Positions 1 to 7,355 of a stretch of 64,000 nt of DNA are shown here, one piece after another; positions within the stretch are counted from its first letter, which is position 1, and the number at the start of each line of letters is the position of its first letter. Made by a program: the position numbers and the translations under genes. Under the pieces are notes generated by a model that saw only the letters and a program-made list of their open reading frames with translations, had not been told where the DNA came from and did no database searches. Source of the stretch: Mesorhizobium amorphae (GTDB lineage: Bacteria > Pseudomonadota > Alphaproteobacteria > Rhizobiales > Rhizobiaceae); contig QFNI01000006.1 in the NCBI GenBank assembly GCA_003240775.1, forward strand, positions 57,530 through 121,529, given 5' to 3'.

Positions 1-471
1 GCCGCGCAGGCGACGCGCCACGCGATCGAGCACCGCGTTCACGAGCTTGGGCTCGTCTTCCACATAGAAGGCCTTGGCGATGTCGACATATTCGGAGACG
101 ATCACCGGCACAGGCACATCCTGGCGCTTCAGCAACTCCCAGACGCCTGCGCGCAGGATGGCGCGCAGCGTGGCGTCCAGGCGCGACAAGGGCCAATCAT
201 CGGTGAGCGACTGGCGGATCACCGGGTCGATCGCCTTCTGCTCGGCCACGACGCCCGCGATGATGGTGCGGAACCACTGGGCGTCGGCCTCACGATATTG
301 CGCGCCGTCCACTTCCTTGCCGAGGCGGAAGGTCTCGTATTCGGCGGCGATCTCGAGCACGCCGGACCCGGCGAGGTCCATCTGATAGAGTGCCTGCACC
401 GCGCCGAGGCGCGCCGCACCGCGCTTGTTGGCCTGGCGGGGAACCTGTGTGCCGGTCTGCTCGGTGTTCAC
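1..471 (-). CDS. nusB: Transcription antitermination factor NusB (3' end cut by window edge)
   Basis: NusB binds boxA RNA together with NusE (S10) and supports antitermination on rRNA operons. The visible 157 codons give an all-helical NusB fold: an N-terminal stretch NKRGAARLGAVQALYQMD, typical of the family, then an LSRLDATLRAILRAGVWEL helix and the closing VDIAKAFYVEDEPKLVNAVL motif near the window edge. The start is GTG, because its GTGA overlaps the stop of ribH by four bases, and no ATG precedes the conserved helix. Only a few C-terminal codons can be missing. It is the last visible gene of the glyA-nrdR-rib cluster; coupling of rib genes to nusB is usual in alphaproteobacteria. Confidence 0.95.
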   Translation of the reverse strand, partial: MNTEQTGTQVPRQANKRGAARLGAVQALYQMDLAGSGVLEIAAEYETFRLGKEVDGAQYREADAQWFRTIIAGVVAEQKAIDPVIRQSLTDDWPLSRLDATLRAILRAGVWELLKRQDVPVPVIVSEYVDIAKAFYVEDEPKLVNAVLDRVARRLRG

Positions 472-920
472 GCGGAAAGCTCCCGGCTGACCTCGATCAT
501 GCGGAGTGCCGCGCGCGCCGCGCCACCGCCCTTGTCGCTCGCCTCGTCGTCGGAGATCTGCGCGCGCACCCAGGCCTGCTCCTCGTTCTCGGTGGTGAGG
601 ATGCCGTTGCCGATGGCGAGAAGGTGCCGGATCGACAGCTCCATCAGGCCACGGCTGGATTCGTTGGATACCACGTCGAAGTGATAGGTCTCGCCGCGGA
701 TCACGCAACCGAGCGCGACATAGCCGTCATAGTGCTTGGTGCCGGCCGCGGCCATGGCGATCACGGCCGGGATTTCCAGCGCGCCGGGCACGGAGATCAC
801 GTCTGCGCTCGCCCCAGCCTCCGCGAGAGCCGCGTGGGCGCCTGCGAGAAGGGCGTCGGAAAGGTCGTCGTAGAACCGCGCCTCGACGATCAGAAGGTGC
901 GGCGATTGCGTGTTCGGCAT
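468..920 (-). CDS. ribH: 6,7-dimethyl-8-ribityllumazine synthase
   Basis: Condenses 5-amino-6-ribitylaminouracil with 3,4-dihydroxy-2-butanone 4-phosphate to give lumazine, the step before riboflavin synthase. The 150 residues match the usual family length. The substrate-binding motifs are present: GALEIP near residue 46, GCVIRGETYHFD near residue 71 with the catalytic His, an ENEEQA segment and the DKGGGAA phosphate loop near the C-terminus. The ATG is preceded by GGAG six bases upstream; that Shine-Dalgarno sequence lies inside a small hairpin (see separate entry). It lies 178 bases after ribE and overlaps nusB by four bases. It is a cytosolic enzyme. Confidence 0.97.
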   Translation of the reverse strand: MPNTQSPHLLIVEARFYDDLSDALLAGAHAALAEAGASADVISVPGALEIPAVIAMAAAGTKHYDGYVALGCVIRGETYHFDVVSNESSRGLMELSIRHLLAIGNGILTTENEEQAWVRAQISDDEASDKGGGAARAALRMIEVSRELSA

Positions 921-924
921 GGAA

Positions 925-941
925 GGCTCCGGAAAGGAGCC
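925..941 (-). promoter_or_regulatory. Hairpin enclosing the ribH Shine-Dalgarno sequence
   Basis: On the minus strand GGCTCC, a five-base loop TTTCC and GGAGCC form a perfect 6-bp stem just before the ribH ATG, and the GGAG of the right arm is the apparent ribosome binding site. This could lower or regulate translation of ribH. No FMN-riboswitch consensus is visible around it. The role is inferred only from the pairing. Confidence 0.4.
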
Positions 942-1006
942 GGGGAATTAAGCCGAACCGCTCAAGAGGGCAAGCGGCCCGAGCGCATCAGCGCTTCAAC
1001 GATCGT

Positions 1007-1099
1007 TCATGCAGGCGCATGGCGACACAGGCACCAACGACGATGTTCGCGGGAAGGTCGAGCGAGGTTGAACCAGACCATCGGATCGCTGGAGGACAT
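1007..1099 (-). CDS. Candidate 30-codon ORF coupled to ribE
   Basis: A short reading frame starts in a TGATG overlap with the ribE stop codon and runs 30 codons (begins MSSSDPMVWFNLAR, ends CLCRHAPA). It fills half of the 178-base gap between ribE and ribH. I do not recognise the peptide. The tight coupling matches other junctions in this cluster, but a frame of this length can arise by chance in GC-rich DNA, and there is no separate evidence of translation. Confidence 0.2.
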   Translation of the reverse strand: MSSSDPMVWFNLARPSREHRRWCLCRHAPA

Positions 1100-1719
1100 C
1101 ACTTCAAGCCCTCGCGCTCGGCATCGGCCAGGCGCGCGGCGTAGCGGGCCATGGTGTCGATCTCGATGTTCACGCGGTCGCCGGCATTCCGCTCGCCCCA
1201 TGTGGTGACGTCGAGCGAATGGCGGATGAGGAGCACGTCGAAACGCGTGCCTTCCACTCGGTTGACGGTAAGCGATGTGCCATCGAGCGCGACCGAGCCC
1301 TTGGGCGCGACGAAGCGGGCGAGCGCGCGGGGCGCTTCCAGCGTGAAGCGCACGGCGTCGCCTTCCTCGCGGCGCTCGATGATCTCTGCCGTGCCGTCCA
1401 CGTGGCCCGAGACGATGTGGCCACCGAGCTCGTCGCCCACTTTGAGCGCGCGTTCGAGATTGAGGCGCGTCCCCTCACCCCATTGAGCGGCCGTGGTGAG
1501 ACGCAGCGCCTCTTCCCAGGCTTCCACCGCGAACCACCGGCTGTTGTCTCCTGGCGCAGGCAGCGCCACCACGGTCAGGCAGACGCCGCCGCAGGCGATG
1601 GAAGCGCCGAGCGCGATGGTCTCGGGCTCGTAGATCGTCTCGATGCGGAAGCGCTTGCCTTCGGGCAGCGGCTCCACGACCGACAGCGTACCGATGTCGG
1701 AAACGATGCCTGTGAACAT
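1099..1719 (-). CDS. ribE: Riboflavin synthase, alpha chain
   Basis: Dismutates two molecules of 6,7-dimethyl-8-ribityllumazine into riboflavin and the pyrimidine precursor. The 206-residue protein starts with the hallmark MFTGIV and contains two lumazine-binding repeats: the first with GGVCLTV near residue 45, the second opening with GHIVSGHVDG near residue 98 and containing GSVALDGTSLTVN. It ends with the usual IEIDTMARY segment. The start at MFTGIV was chosen because its ATGA overlaps the ribD stop and the N-terminal MFTGIV is conserved; longer in-frame extensions upstream lie inside ribD. Next in the operon is ribH. Confidence 0.96.
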   Translation of the reverse strand: MFTGIVSDIGTLSVVEPLPEGKRFRIETIYEPETIALGASIACGGVCLTVVALPAPGDNSRWFAVEAWEEALRLTTAAQWGEGTRLNLERALKVGDELGGHIVSGHVDGTAEIIERREEGDAVRFTLEAPRALARFVAPKGSVALDGTSLTVNRVEGTRFDVLLIRHSLDVTTWGERNAGDRVNIEIDTMARYAARLADAEREGLK

Positions 1720-2810
1720 CAGCTCGTCCTTTCCCATTCCCTGCAGAGATCGTCGCCATAGCGGCTTTCGCGCGCGAGGCGAAATCCTGGGGGCGTTTCG
1801 TCCCACCGCAGAGGCGACGCGATGCTACCTGCGCCGATCATCGACGTGCCACGAAAGAGCACGATCCGGTCCACTAAGTTGTCGGCAAGGAAGGCTCGCG
1901 CGGTATCAGCCCCCCCTTCCACCATCAGCGTGGAGACGCCGGTTTCCGCCAGATGGGTCAAAAGAGGCGCGAGTGCGAAGCGATCAGCCGCCAATTCGGC
2001 AGACATGATCGCTACGCCGTGAGCGGCCAAAGACGTTTTGCCTGACGCACCGTTGCCCACGATCACTGTCACAGACGGGAAATCCGCAGACCGCACCAGC
2101 GCCGATGCAAGTGGGAGCCGCGCGGAGCGGTCGAGCACGAAGCGCTTCGGTGAGCGGGTCTCGAGACCGGCCAGGCGGACGGTCAGGAGCGGGTCGTCGG
2201 CCAGTGCCGTGCCGATCCCGACGAGGATGGCATCGTTCGTCGCGCGCAGCATCTGCACCTGGGCCCTCGCGATGGCTCCGGTGATCGGAAGCTGGCCGTT
2301 GCCCATTCGGCCGATCATGTCGTCAGGCGAAAGCGCAAGTTTCAGCGTCACATAGGGCCGCTTCCTCTCCGCGCGCATGAGGTAACCGGGAAGCGCTGAG
2401 CGGGCCTCCGCTTCAGACACGCCTTCGGTGACGGCGACGCCGCCCGCGCGCAGGATGGCATAGCCGCGGCCGGCAACGCGGGGGTCGGGGTCACCCGCTC
2501 CGCCAACCACGCGGCTCACACCGGCTGCCACAAGCGCCTCGGCGCATGGCGGGGTTCGGCCGTGGTGGGCACAGGGTTCGAGGGTCACATAGGCCGTCGC
2601 GCCGCGAGCGCGTTCACCGGCCTCAGCGAGAGCTTGCGTCTCGGCATGCGGTCGGCCGCCGAGCGCGGTCACCCCACGCCCCAGGATCGTGCCGTCAGGC
2701 GCCACGATCAGCGCACCGACCGAAGGGTTGTCGTCGGTCAGACCCAGATGCCGAAGCGACAGCCGGATCGCTGCCGCCATGAAGCGGCGATCATCTTCCT
2801 CAGTCACCAT
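1719..2810 (-). CDS. ribD: Bifunctional riboflavin deaminase/reductase
   Basis: Carries out deamination of the GTP-derived pyrimidine and reduction of its ribosyl side chain in riboflavin synthesis. The 363-residue protein has an N-terminal cytidine-deaminase-like domain with zinc ligands His55 (PHAETQ, with Glu57 as proton shuttle), Cys80 and Cys89 (EPCAHHGRTPPCAEA), followed by a C-terminal RibD_C reductase domain of the dihydrofolate-reductase fold (from about residue 150; RPYVTLKLALSPD). The chosen ATG overlaps the end of nrdR by 11 bases; a GTG one codon later is possible. Its stop overlaps the ribE start. Confidence 0.95.
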   Translation of the reverse strand: MVTEEDDRRFMAAAIRLSLRHLGLTDDNPSVGALIVAPDGTILGRGVTALGGRPHAETQALAEAGERARGATAYVTLEPCAHHGRTPPCAEALVAAGVSRVVGGAGDPDPRVAGRGYAILRAGGVAVTEGVSEAEARSALPGYLMRAERKRPYVTLKLALSPDDMIGRMGNGQLPITGAIARAQVQMLRATNDAILVGIGTALADDPLLTVRLAGLETRSPKRFVLDRSARLPLASALVRSADFPSVTVIVGNGASGKTSLAAHGVAIMSAELAADRFALAPLLTHLAETGVSTLMVEGGADTARAFLADNLVDRIVLFRGTSMIGAGSIASPLRWDETPPGFRLARESRYGDDLCREWERTS

Positions 2811-3264
2811 CTCCAGGACCGCCCAGTTCGTGAAGAACCTCCCGGAAGTCCTTGGCCTCGCGGAAATTCCGATAGACCGATGCGAAACGCACATAGGCCA
2901 CGTCATCGAGCGACTTCAGCGCGTCCATCACGAGACGCCCCACATCGTCGGACGAGACCTCACTTTCGCCGGAGCTCTCGAGCTGGCGCACGATGCCGGT
3001 GACGGCGCGGTCAACGCGGTCGGGGTCCACGTCGCGCTTGCGCAGGGCGACGTCGATCGAGCGGCGCAGCTTGTCGCGGTCGAAGGGCACCTTGCGGCCC
3101 GAGCGCTTGGCCACCACGAGATCGCGCAACTGCACACGCTCGAAGGTAGTGAAGCGCCCGCCGCAGACCGGACACACGCGGCGGCGACGGATCGCGGCGC
3201 CGTCCTCGGCGGGCCGCGAATCCTTCACCTGTGTGTCTTCGGACTGGCAATAAGGACAGCGCAT
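2800..3264 (-). CDS. nrdR: Transcriptional repressor NrdR
   Basis: NrdR senses dATP/ATP and represses ribonucleotide reductase genes by binding NrdR boxes. At 154 residues it has normal length, with an N-terminal zinc ribbon (Cys3, Cys6, Cys31, Cys34 in CPYC and CPVCGGRFTTFE) followed by an ATP-cone domain from about residue 49. It lies between glyA (26 bases upstream) and ribD (11-base overlap), the common alphaproteobacterial order glyA-nrdR-ribD. Confidence 0.97.
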   Translation of the reverse strand: MRCPYCQSEDTQVKDSRPAEDGAAIRRRRVCPVCGGRFTTFERVQLRDLVVAKRSGRKVPFDRDKLRRSIDVALRKRDVDPDRVDRAVTGIVRQLESSGESEVSSDDVGRLVMDALKSLDDVAYVRFASVYRNFREAKDFREVLHELGGPGDGD

Positions 3265-3290
3265 GGGCGGAATATGTGGTCGCGACCGCC

Positions 3291-4580
3291 TCAGTTCATC
3301 CCGGGATAGAGCGGGAAGCGGTCGGTGAGGGCTATTACCTTCTGCTTGACGGCGGCTTCCACCGCCGCATTGCCCTCGTCGGAATTCGCAGCCTTCAGCC
3401 CGTCCAGCACCTCGGCGATCAGCCCGCCGATCTCGCGGAATTCGGCCTCACCGAAGCCGCGCGTCGTGCCCGCAGGCGTGCCGAGGCGGATGCCCGAGGT
3501 CACGAAGGGCTTTTCGGGGTCGAAGGGAATGCCGTTCTTGTTGGTGGTGATGTTGGCGCGGCCGAGGGCTGCTTCAGCCCGCTTGCCGGTGGCGTTCTTG
3601 GGACGGAGGTCGACCAGCATGGAATGGTTGTCGGTGCCGCCGGACACGATGTCGAGGCCGGTGCCCTTGAGGCTTTCGGCGAGCGCCTTGGCGTTTTTCA
3701 AGATGTTGGCCGCATAGTCCTTGAATTCCGGACGCAGCGCTTCGCCGAAAGCGACCGCCTTGGCGGCGATCACGTGCATCAGCGGACCGCCCTGGAGACC
3801 GGGGAACACGGCCGAGTTCATCTTCTTCGCGATGGTCTCGTCGTTGGAGAGGATCATGCCGCCGCGGGGCCCGCGAAGCGACTTGTGGGTGGTGGTGGTC
3901 ACGACATGCGCATGCGGGAAGGGCGAGGGGTGCGCCCCGCCGGCGACGAGGCCCGCGATGTGGGCCATGTCCACCATCAGCCAGGCGCCCACAGAATCGG
4001 CGATCTCGCGGAAGCGCTTGAAGTCCCAGATGCGGGAATAGGCCGTGCCGCCGGCGATGATGAGCTTGGGCTTCTCGGCCTGGGCGACGCGCTCCACCTC
4101 GTCCATGTCGATCAGGTGGTCGTCGCGGCGCACGCCGTAGGACGCGACCTTGAACCACTTGCCCGACATGTTGACGGGCGAGCCGTGGGTCAGGTGCCCT
4201 CCGGAGTTCAGGTCGAGGCCCATGAAGGTGTCGCCAGGCTGCAGCAGAGCCAAGAAGACCGCCTGGTTCATCTGCGAGCCGGAATTGGGCTGCACATTGG
4301 CGAAGTTGCAGGAGAAAAGCTTCTTCGCGCGCTCGATGGCTAGTTCTTCCGCGATGTCCACGAACTGGCAGCCGCCATAGTAGCGCTTGCCCGGATAGCC
4401 CTCGGCATACTTGTTGGTCATCACCGAGCCCTGCGCCTCGAGCACGGCGCGGCTGACGATGTTTTCCGAGGCGATCAGCTCGATCTCATGGCGCTGGCGG
4501 CCGAGTTCCTTGCCGATCGCGTCGAAGATTTCGGGGTCGGTCTGGGCGAGCGTGTCGGTGAAGAAGCCGTTGACTGCCAT
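3291..4580 (-). CDS. glyA: Serine hydroxymethyltransferase
   Basis: PLP enzyme that interconverts serine and glycine while charging tetrahydrofolate with a one-carbon unit. The 429-residue protein has the full family pattern: the N-terminal ELIASEN segment, KRYYGGC, the VDMAHIAGLVAGG loop and the PLP lysine Lys233 in VTTTTHKSLRGPRGG. The ATG is preceded by GGAGAG. It is the first gene of a minus-strand run continuing into nrdR, ribDEH and nusB, so its promoter should lie between 4581 and 4681. Confidence 0.98.
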   Translation of the reverse strand: MAVNGFFTDTLAQTDPEIFDAIGKELGRQRHEIELIASENIVSRAVLEAQGSVMTNKYAEGYPGKRYYGGCQFVDIAEELAIERAKKLFSCNFANVQPNSGSQMNQAVFLALLQPGDTFMGLDLNSGGHLTHGSPVNMSGKWFKVASYGVRRDDHLIDMDEVERVAQAEKPKLIIAGGTAYSRIWDFKRFREIADSVGAWLMVDMAHIAGLVAGGAHPSPFPHAHVVTTTTHKSLRGPRGGMILSNDETIAKKMNSAVFPGLQGGPLMHVIAAKAVAFGEALRPEFKDYAANILKNAKALAESLKGTGLDIVSGGTDNHSMLVDLRPKNATGKRAEAALGRANITTNKNGIPFDPEKPFVTSGIRLGTPAGTTRGFGEAEFREIGGLIAEVLDGLKAANSDEGNAAVEAAVKQKVIALTDRFPLYPGMN

Positions 4581-4681
4581 GGGGCTCTCCTGCGCAAAAA
4601 AGGATGTCGGCGGCGGACTAGCACGCTGCGGAAGCAGCCGTCACGCGGGACCGCGAAATTTCCTGGCTCGCCCGCGCCGCC

Positions 4682-4710
4682 AAACGAAAAGGGCCGCCCG
4701 AAGGCGGCCC
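4682..4710 (-). terminator. Rho-independent terminator after the L,D-transpeptidase gene
   Basis: On the minus strand GGGCCGCC, a short TTCG loop and GGCGGCCC form an 8-bp GC stem followed by TTTTCGTTT, 22 bases after the L,D-transpeptidase stop. It separates that gene from glyA, which has the same orientation. Confidence 0.85.
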
Positions 4711-4731
4711 CGTGATCGGAGAATGCTGGTC

Positions 4732-5994
4732 TCAGATGGCCGAGGAGAGCTGGAGCGACTGCACCCCGTCCATGCCATAGATGTCGTCGCGGAAGTGGAC
4801 CACGCGGTCGCCCGTCGACCAGGCCGACACATAGGTGAACGACACCGGCACGGGCGTCGAAAGCTGCACCGGAGTGTTCTGGCCGCTCTTGATGGTCTGC
4901 TCGAAGCGCTGGCGGTTCCAGCCCGCCGTGTCGCGCAGAAGCCAGGTCACGAGATCGCGCACGTTCTGCACGCGCACGCACCCCGACGAATCGAAGCGCA
5001 TCAGCTTGCCGAACAGGCTCTGCTGGGGCGTGTCGTGCATGTATGTGGCATGCTCGTTGGGGAAGTTGATCTTCACCGAAGCCATGGCGTTGATGGCGCC
5101 GGGATCCTGGCGGAAGCGGAAGCGCGCGGCGTCCTCCGTCGACCAGTCGACGGTCGAGGGATCGATCTCGCCGTTGGGGCCGAGAATGCGGATGTGGTTC
5201 TTGGTGAGGTAGGTCGGGTCCTTGCGCATCAGCGGGATGATGTCCTTGCGGACGATCGATTCCGGCGCATTCCAGTAGGGATTGACGATCACCTCGTTGA
5301 TGGCCGAGTTCAGGATCGGCGTTTGGCGATCGATCTTGCCGACCACGGCCGTGTGGCGCTGCACGACGCGGCCCGATTCCACCACCTCGATCTGCGCGGC
5401 GGGGATGTTGACCATCACATAGCGCGGGTTCTGCCACTCGGTGTTGGCCTGGAGGCGCTGGAGGTTGGTCTGGAGCTGGCCTAGACGCACGGGCGCCGAG
5501 ACGTTCATCGCGGCGTAGGAGTACTTGCCGAGCACGCCATCGGCGGGCAGGCCGTGGCGGGCCTGGAAGCGCTTCACAGCGGCATCGACATAGGAATCGA
5601 AGGCAGGCGAGACGCCAGCGCTCTGCGGAAGATCGCCGGAAACGATCAGGCGGCGGCGCAGGGCTTCGACATCGCCGTCCACCACGCCGAGCTGGAGCTT
5701 CTTGGAGGCGGGAACGGTGTTCCAGCCGCCATTGGCGACGATCTGCGAATAGTCGGACACCGCCTGCTGGACATAGTTGACGGTGGCGGGGCTTACGATC
5801 GGCTGGGTGGAGGCGACCTTGCCGCCAGAGGACGCGCGCGCGTCGAACTCGTCTTCCCAGTTGCCGCGGCGCGACGAGGAAAGAATGTCGGAGATCACGT
5901 CCTGCGCGTTGGCCGAGCCAGCCACCACGGAGGCGGCAATGGCGCTGGCGCCCGTCAGGAAACTGCGGCGGCTTGTGTTCATCGGCTGTCCCAT
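4732..5994 (-). CDS. L,D-transpeptidase (YkuD) with Tat-type signal peptide
   Basis: Periplasmic cross-linking enzyme that forms 3-3 peptide bridges in peptidoglycan or attaches proteins to it. The 420-residue precursor opens with a signal sequence containing the twin-arginine motif SRRSFLTG, then a hydrophobic stretch ending ANAQ. A peptidoglycan-binding-like segment (VKRFQARHGLPADGVLG) precedes the YkuD domain, whose catalytic motif H-x-T...SSGCVRV has Cys near residue 339. The start at MGQP has GGAG six bases upstream; a second ATG four codons later (5982) is equally possible. It lies downstream of the LdtR-type regulator, the arrangement known for ldtP/ldtR in Liberibacter and rhizobia. 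Confidence 0.93.
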   Translation of the reverse strand: MGQPMNTSRRSFLTGASAIAASVVAGSANAQDVISDILSSSRRGNWEDEFDARASSGGKVASTQPIVSPATVNYVQQAVSDYSQIVANGGWNTVPASKKLQLGVVDGDVEALRRRLIVSGDLPQSAGVSPAFDSYVDAAVKRFQARHGLPADGVLGKYSYAAMNVSAPVRLGQLQTNLQRLQANTEWQNPRYVMVNIPAAQIEVVESGRVVQRHTAVVGKIDRQTPILNSAINEVIVNPYWNAPESIVRKDIIPLMRKDPTYLTKNHIRILGPNGEIDPSTVDWSTEDAARFRFRQDPGAINAMASVKINFPNEHATYMHDTPQQSLFGKLMRFDSSGCVRVQNVRDLVTWLLRDTAGWNRQRFEQTIKSGQNTPVQLSTPVPVSFTYVSAWSTGDRVVHFRDDIYGMDGVQSLQLSSAI

Positions 5995-6255
5995 CCTTGG
6001 CTCCGCTGCCCACGGCCGAGACCGCGGACACCCTGGTCCGGAAAAGGCGCACTCTGTTCGGTCAACCTTAACAAACGGCCAAGCCGCCAAGGGGCACGAA
6101 GGCGCATTCCGGCAAGGCTTTGGGAAGCCATCCGAATATGGCGGCAGCGTGACCGGTGCGTTGCGCGCGGGCCACAGGGGGCGGGAACGCAAGCGGGCGA
6201 CAGGCCCCCTCGCCTGCCGCCCTGCTGGAAACTCGCGACCCGAAGCGTGCTCCGA
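5995..6255. other. Intergenic region between ldtR and the L,D-transpeptidase gene
   Basis: These 261 bases hold no convincing reading frame. They should contain the transpeptidase promoter; a TTGACC hexamer is present on the minus strand (plus-strand GGTCAA near 6060), but I see no good -10 at the right spacing. LdtR-binding sites are expected here from work on the Liberibacter and Sinorhizobium homologues, but I cannot place one with confidence. Confidence 0.5.
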
Positions 6256-6792
6256 TCACATGCGGTAGGCGATGGTGTCGTTCCAGAAGCGGTCGAGGCG
6301 CTGGAGGGCCTTGTTCATCTGGCGGAATTCTTCGGGGTTGATGCCGCCCACCTGCTCGATCGAGCCGATGTGGCGCTCGTAGAGCTTGCCGACCACCTCG
6401 GCGATCTGCTGGCCCTTGGGCGTCAGGCTGACGCGGACCGAGCGGCGGTCGATGCGCGAGCGCTGGTGGTTGATGAAGCCGAGATCGACGAGCTTCTTGA
6501 GGTTGTAGGAAACGTTCGAGCCCAGATAGTAGCCGCGCGAGCGGAGCTCGCCCGCCGTCAGCTCGGAGTTGCCGATGTTGAAGAGCAGCAGCGCCTGGAT
6601 GGCGTTGATGTCGGTGGCGCCGGTGCGCTCGAACTCGTCCTTGATCACGTCGAGCAGACGACGGTGAAGGCGCTCAACGAGCTGGAGCGACTCCATGTAG
6701 AGGGTCCGCAGCGCGTCGCGGCGGTCGTCCTGGGGAAGCGTGGTGTTGGCAGATGCAGTTGCGGTACGGCCCGCCGAGCGCGAGTTGATCAT
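6256..6792 (-). CDS. ldtR: MarR-family regulator, LdtR type
   Basis: Winged-helix regulator that in Liberibacter and related rhizobia activates an adjacent L,D-transpeptidase gene and affects osmotic tolerance and motility. The 178-residue protein has a long N-terminal helix, then the winged helix (ELTAGELRSRGYYLGSNVSY as recognition region, DRRSVRVSLTPKG as the wing) and a C-terminal dimerisation helix. The conserved GYYLGSNVSYNLKKL run is characteristic of the LdtR group. I start it at ATG-ATC (MINSR); a GTG/ATG four codons upstream also exists. The next gene downstream on the same strand is the L,D-transpeptidase, fitting the name; the function is transferred from the family. Confidence 0.85.
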   Translation of the reverse strand: MINSRSAGRTATASANTTLPQDDRRDALRTLYMESLQLVERLHRRLLDVIKDEFERTGATDINAIQALLLFNIGNSELTAGELRSRGYYLGSNVSYNLKKLVDLGFINHQRSRIDRRSVRVSLTPKGQQIAEVVGKLYERHIGSIEQVGGINPEEFRQMNKALQRLDRFWNDTIAYRM

Positions 6793-6926
6793 TGTGTGCC
6801 TCATCCTGTTGTCGCCTGGCGAGTTCTTGATGTCTCACCTTGGGCCTAACCCTAGCGTGCGCTGATAAAACTTGACTTAAACGCCAGCCTTAACAGGTGC
6901 TTGCACAGGAAAAGGGACTGCCACGC

Positions 6927-7355
6927 TTAATGGTTGCTTACGTCGCGCTCCTGCCTTTGACGCGAAATGAGAAAAATGAAGCCGAGATACAGGCCGAGCA
7001 CGGCAGCATAGGCCCCCATCGTCAAAGCATCGGGGCCGAACAGGGCGGGAAAGCCGAGATGCATCACCCATTCGGTGACCGCGCAGATCAGAAAGATCAC
7101 CAGGCCCCAGGAGGCCAGCATCCACAGGCCGATCGCGGCGAAGGGCAGGAACACGGCGAGCGTGACGGCCGCCACCTGCCAATGCACGGGCATCAGGTCG
7201 AAGCGCCAGAGCGGCTCGTTCCACAGCCCGATCAGCCGCACCCAGTAATAGATGCCCATGGCGAGGCAGCCCACGGCCACGATCCGGCGAAACCAGTCGA
7301 ACGCATACTCCACCGGCAAAACGGCGCTGTGGGGGTGGCCAATTCCGTGCGTCAC
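6927..7355 (-). CDS. DUF6163-like small membrane protein
   Basis: A 142-residue protein with four hydrophobic segments (around FRRIVAVGCLAMGIYYWVRLIGL, the VAAVTLAVFLPFAAIGLWML span, LVIFLICAVTEWVMHLGF and AYAAVLGLYLGFIFL), ending in a charged tail. It resembles the uncharacterised rhizobial DUF6163 family; no biochemical role is known to me. The GTG start was chosen because its GTGA overlaps the stop of the upstream enoyl-CoA-hydratase-like gene by four bases and GGGGAG lies seven bases upstream. A longer GTG start at 7370 is possible. Probably cotranscribed with that enzyme, though a shared function is not evident. Confidence 0.75.
   Translation of the reverse strand: MTHGIGHPHSAVLPVEYAFDWFRRIVAVGCLAMGIYYWVRLIGLWNEPLWRFDLMPVHWQVAAVTLAVFLPFAAIGLWMLASWGLVIFLICAVTEWVMHLGFPALFGPDALTMGAYAAVLGLYLGFIFLISRQRQERDVSNH

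Noticed and set aside
921..1098. Possible FMN riboswitch in the rib cluster
   Set aside because: The conserved RFN segments are not visible; only a small SD hairpin is present.
6805..6926. CtrA-like TTAA pairs upstream of ldtR
   Set aside because: The two TTAA half sites are nine bases apart rather than the seven of the full CtrA site, so they do not support CtrA control.
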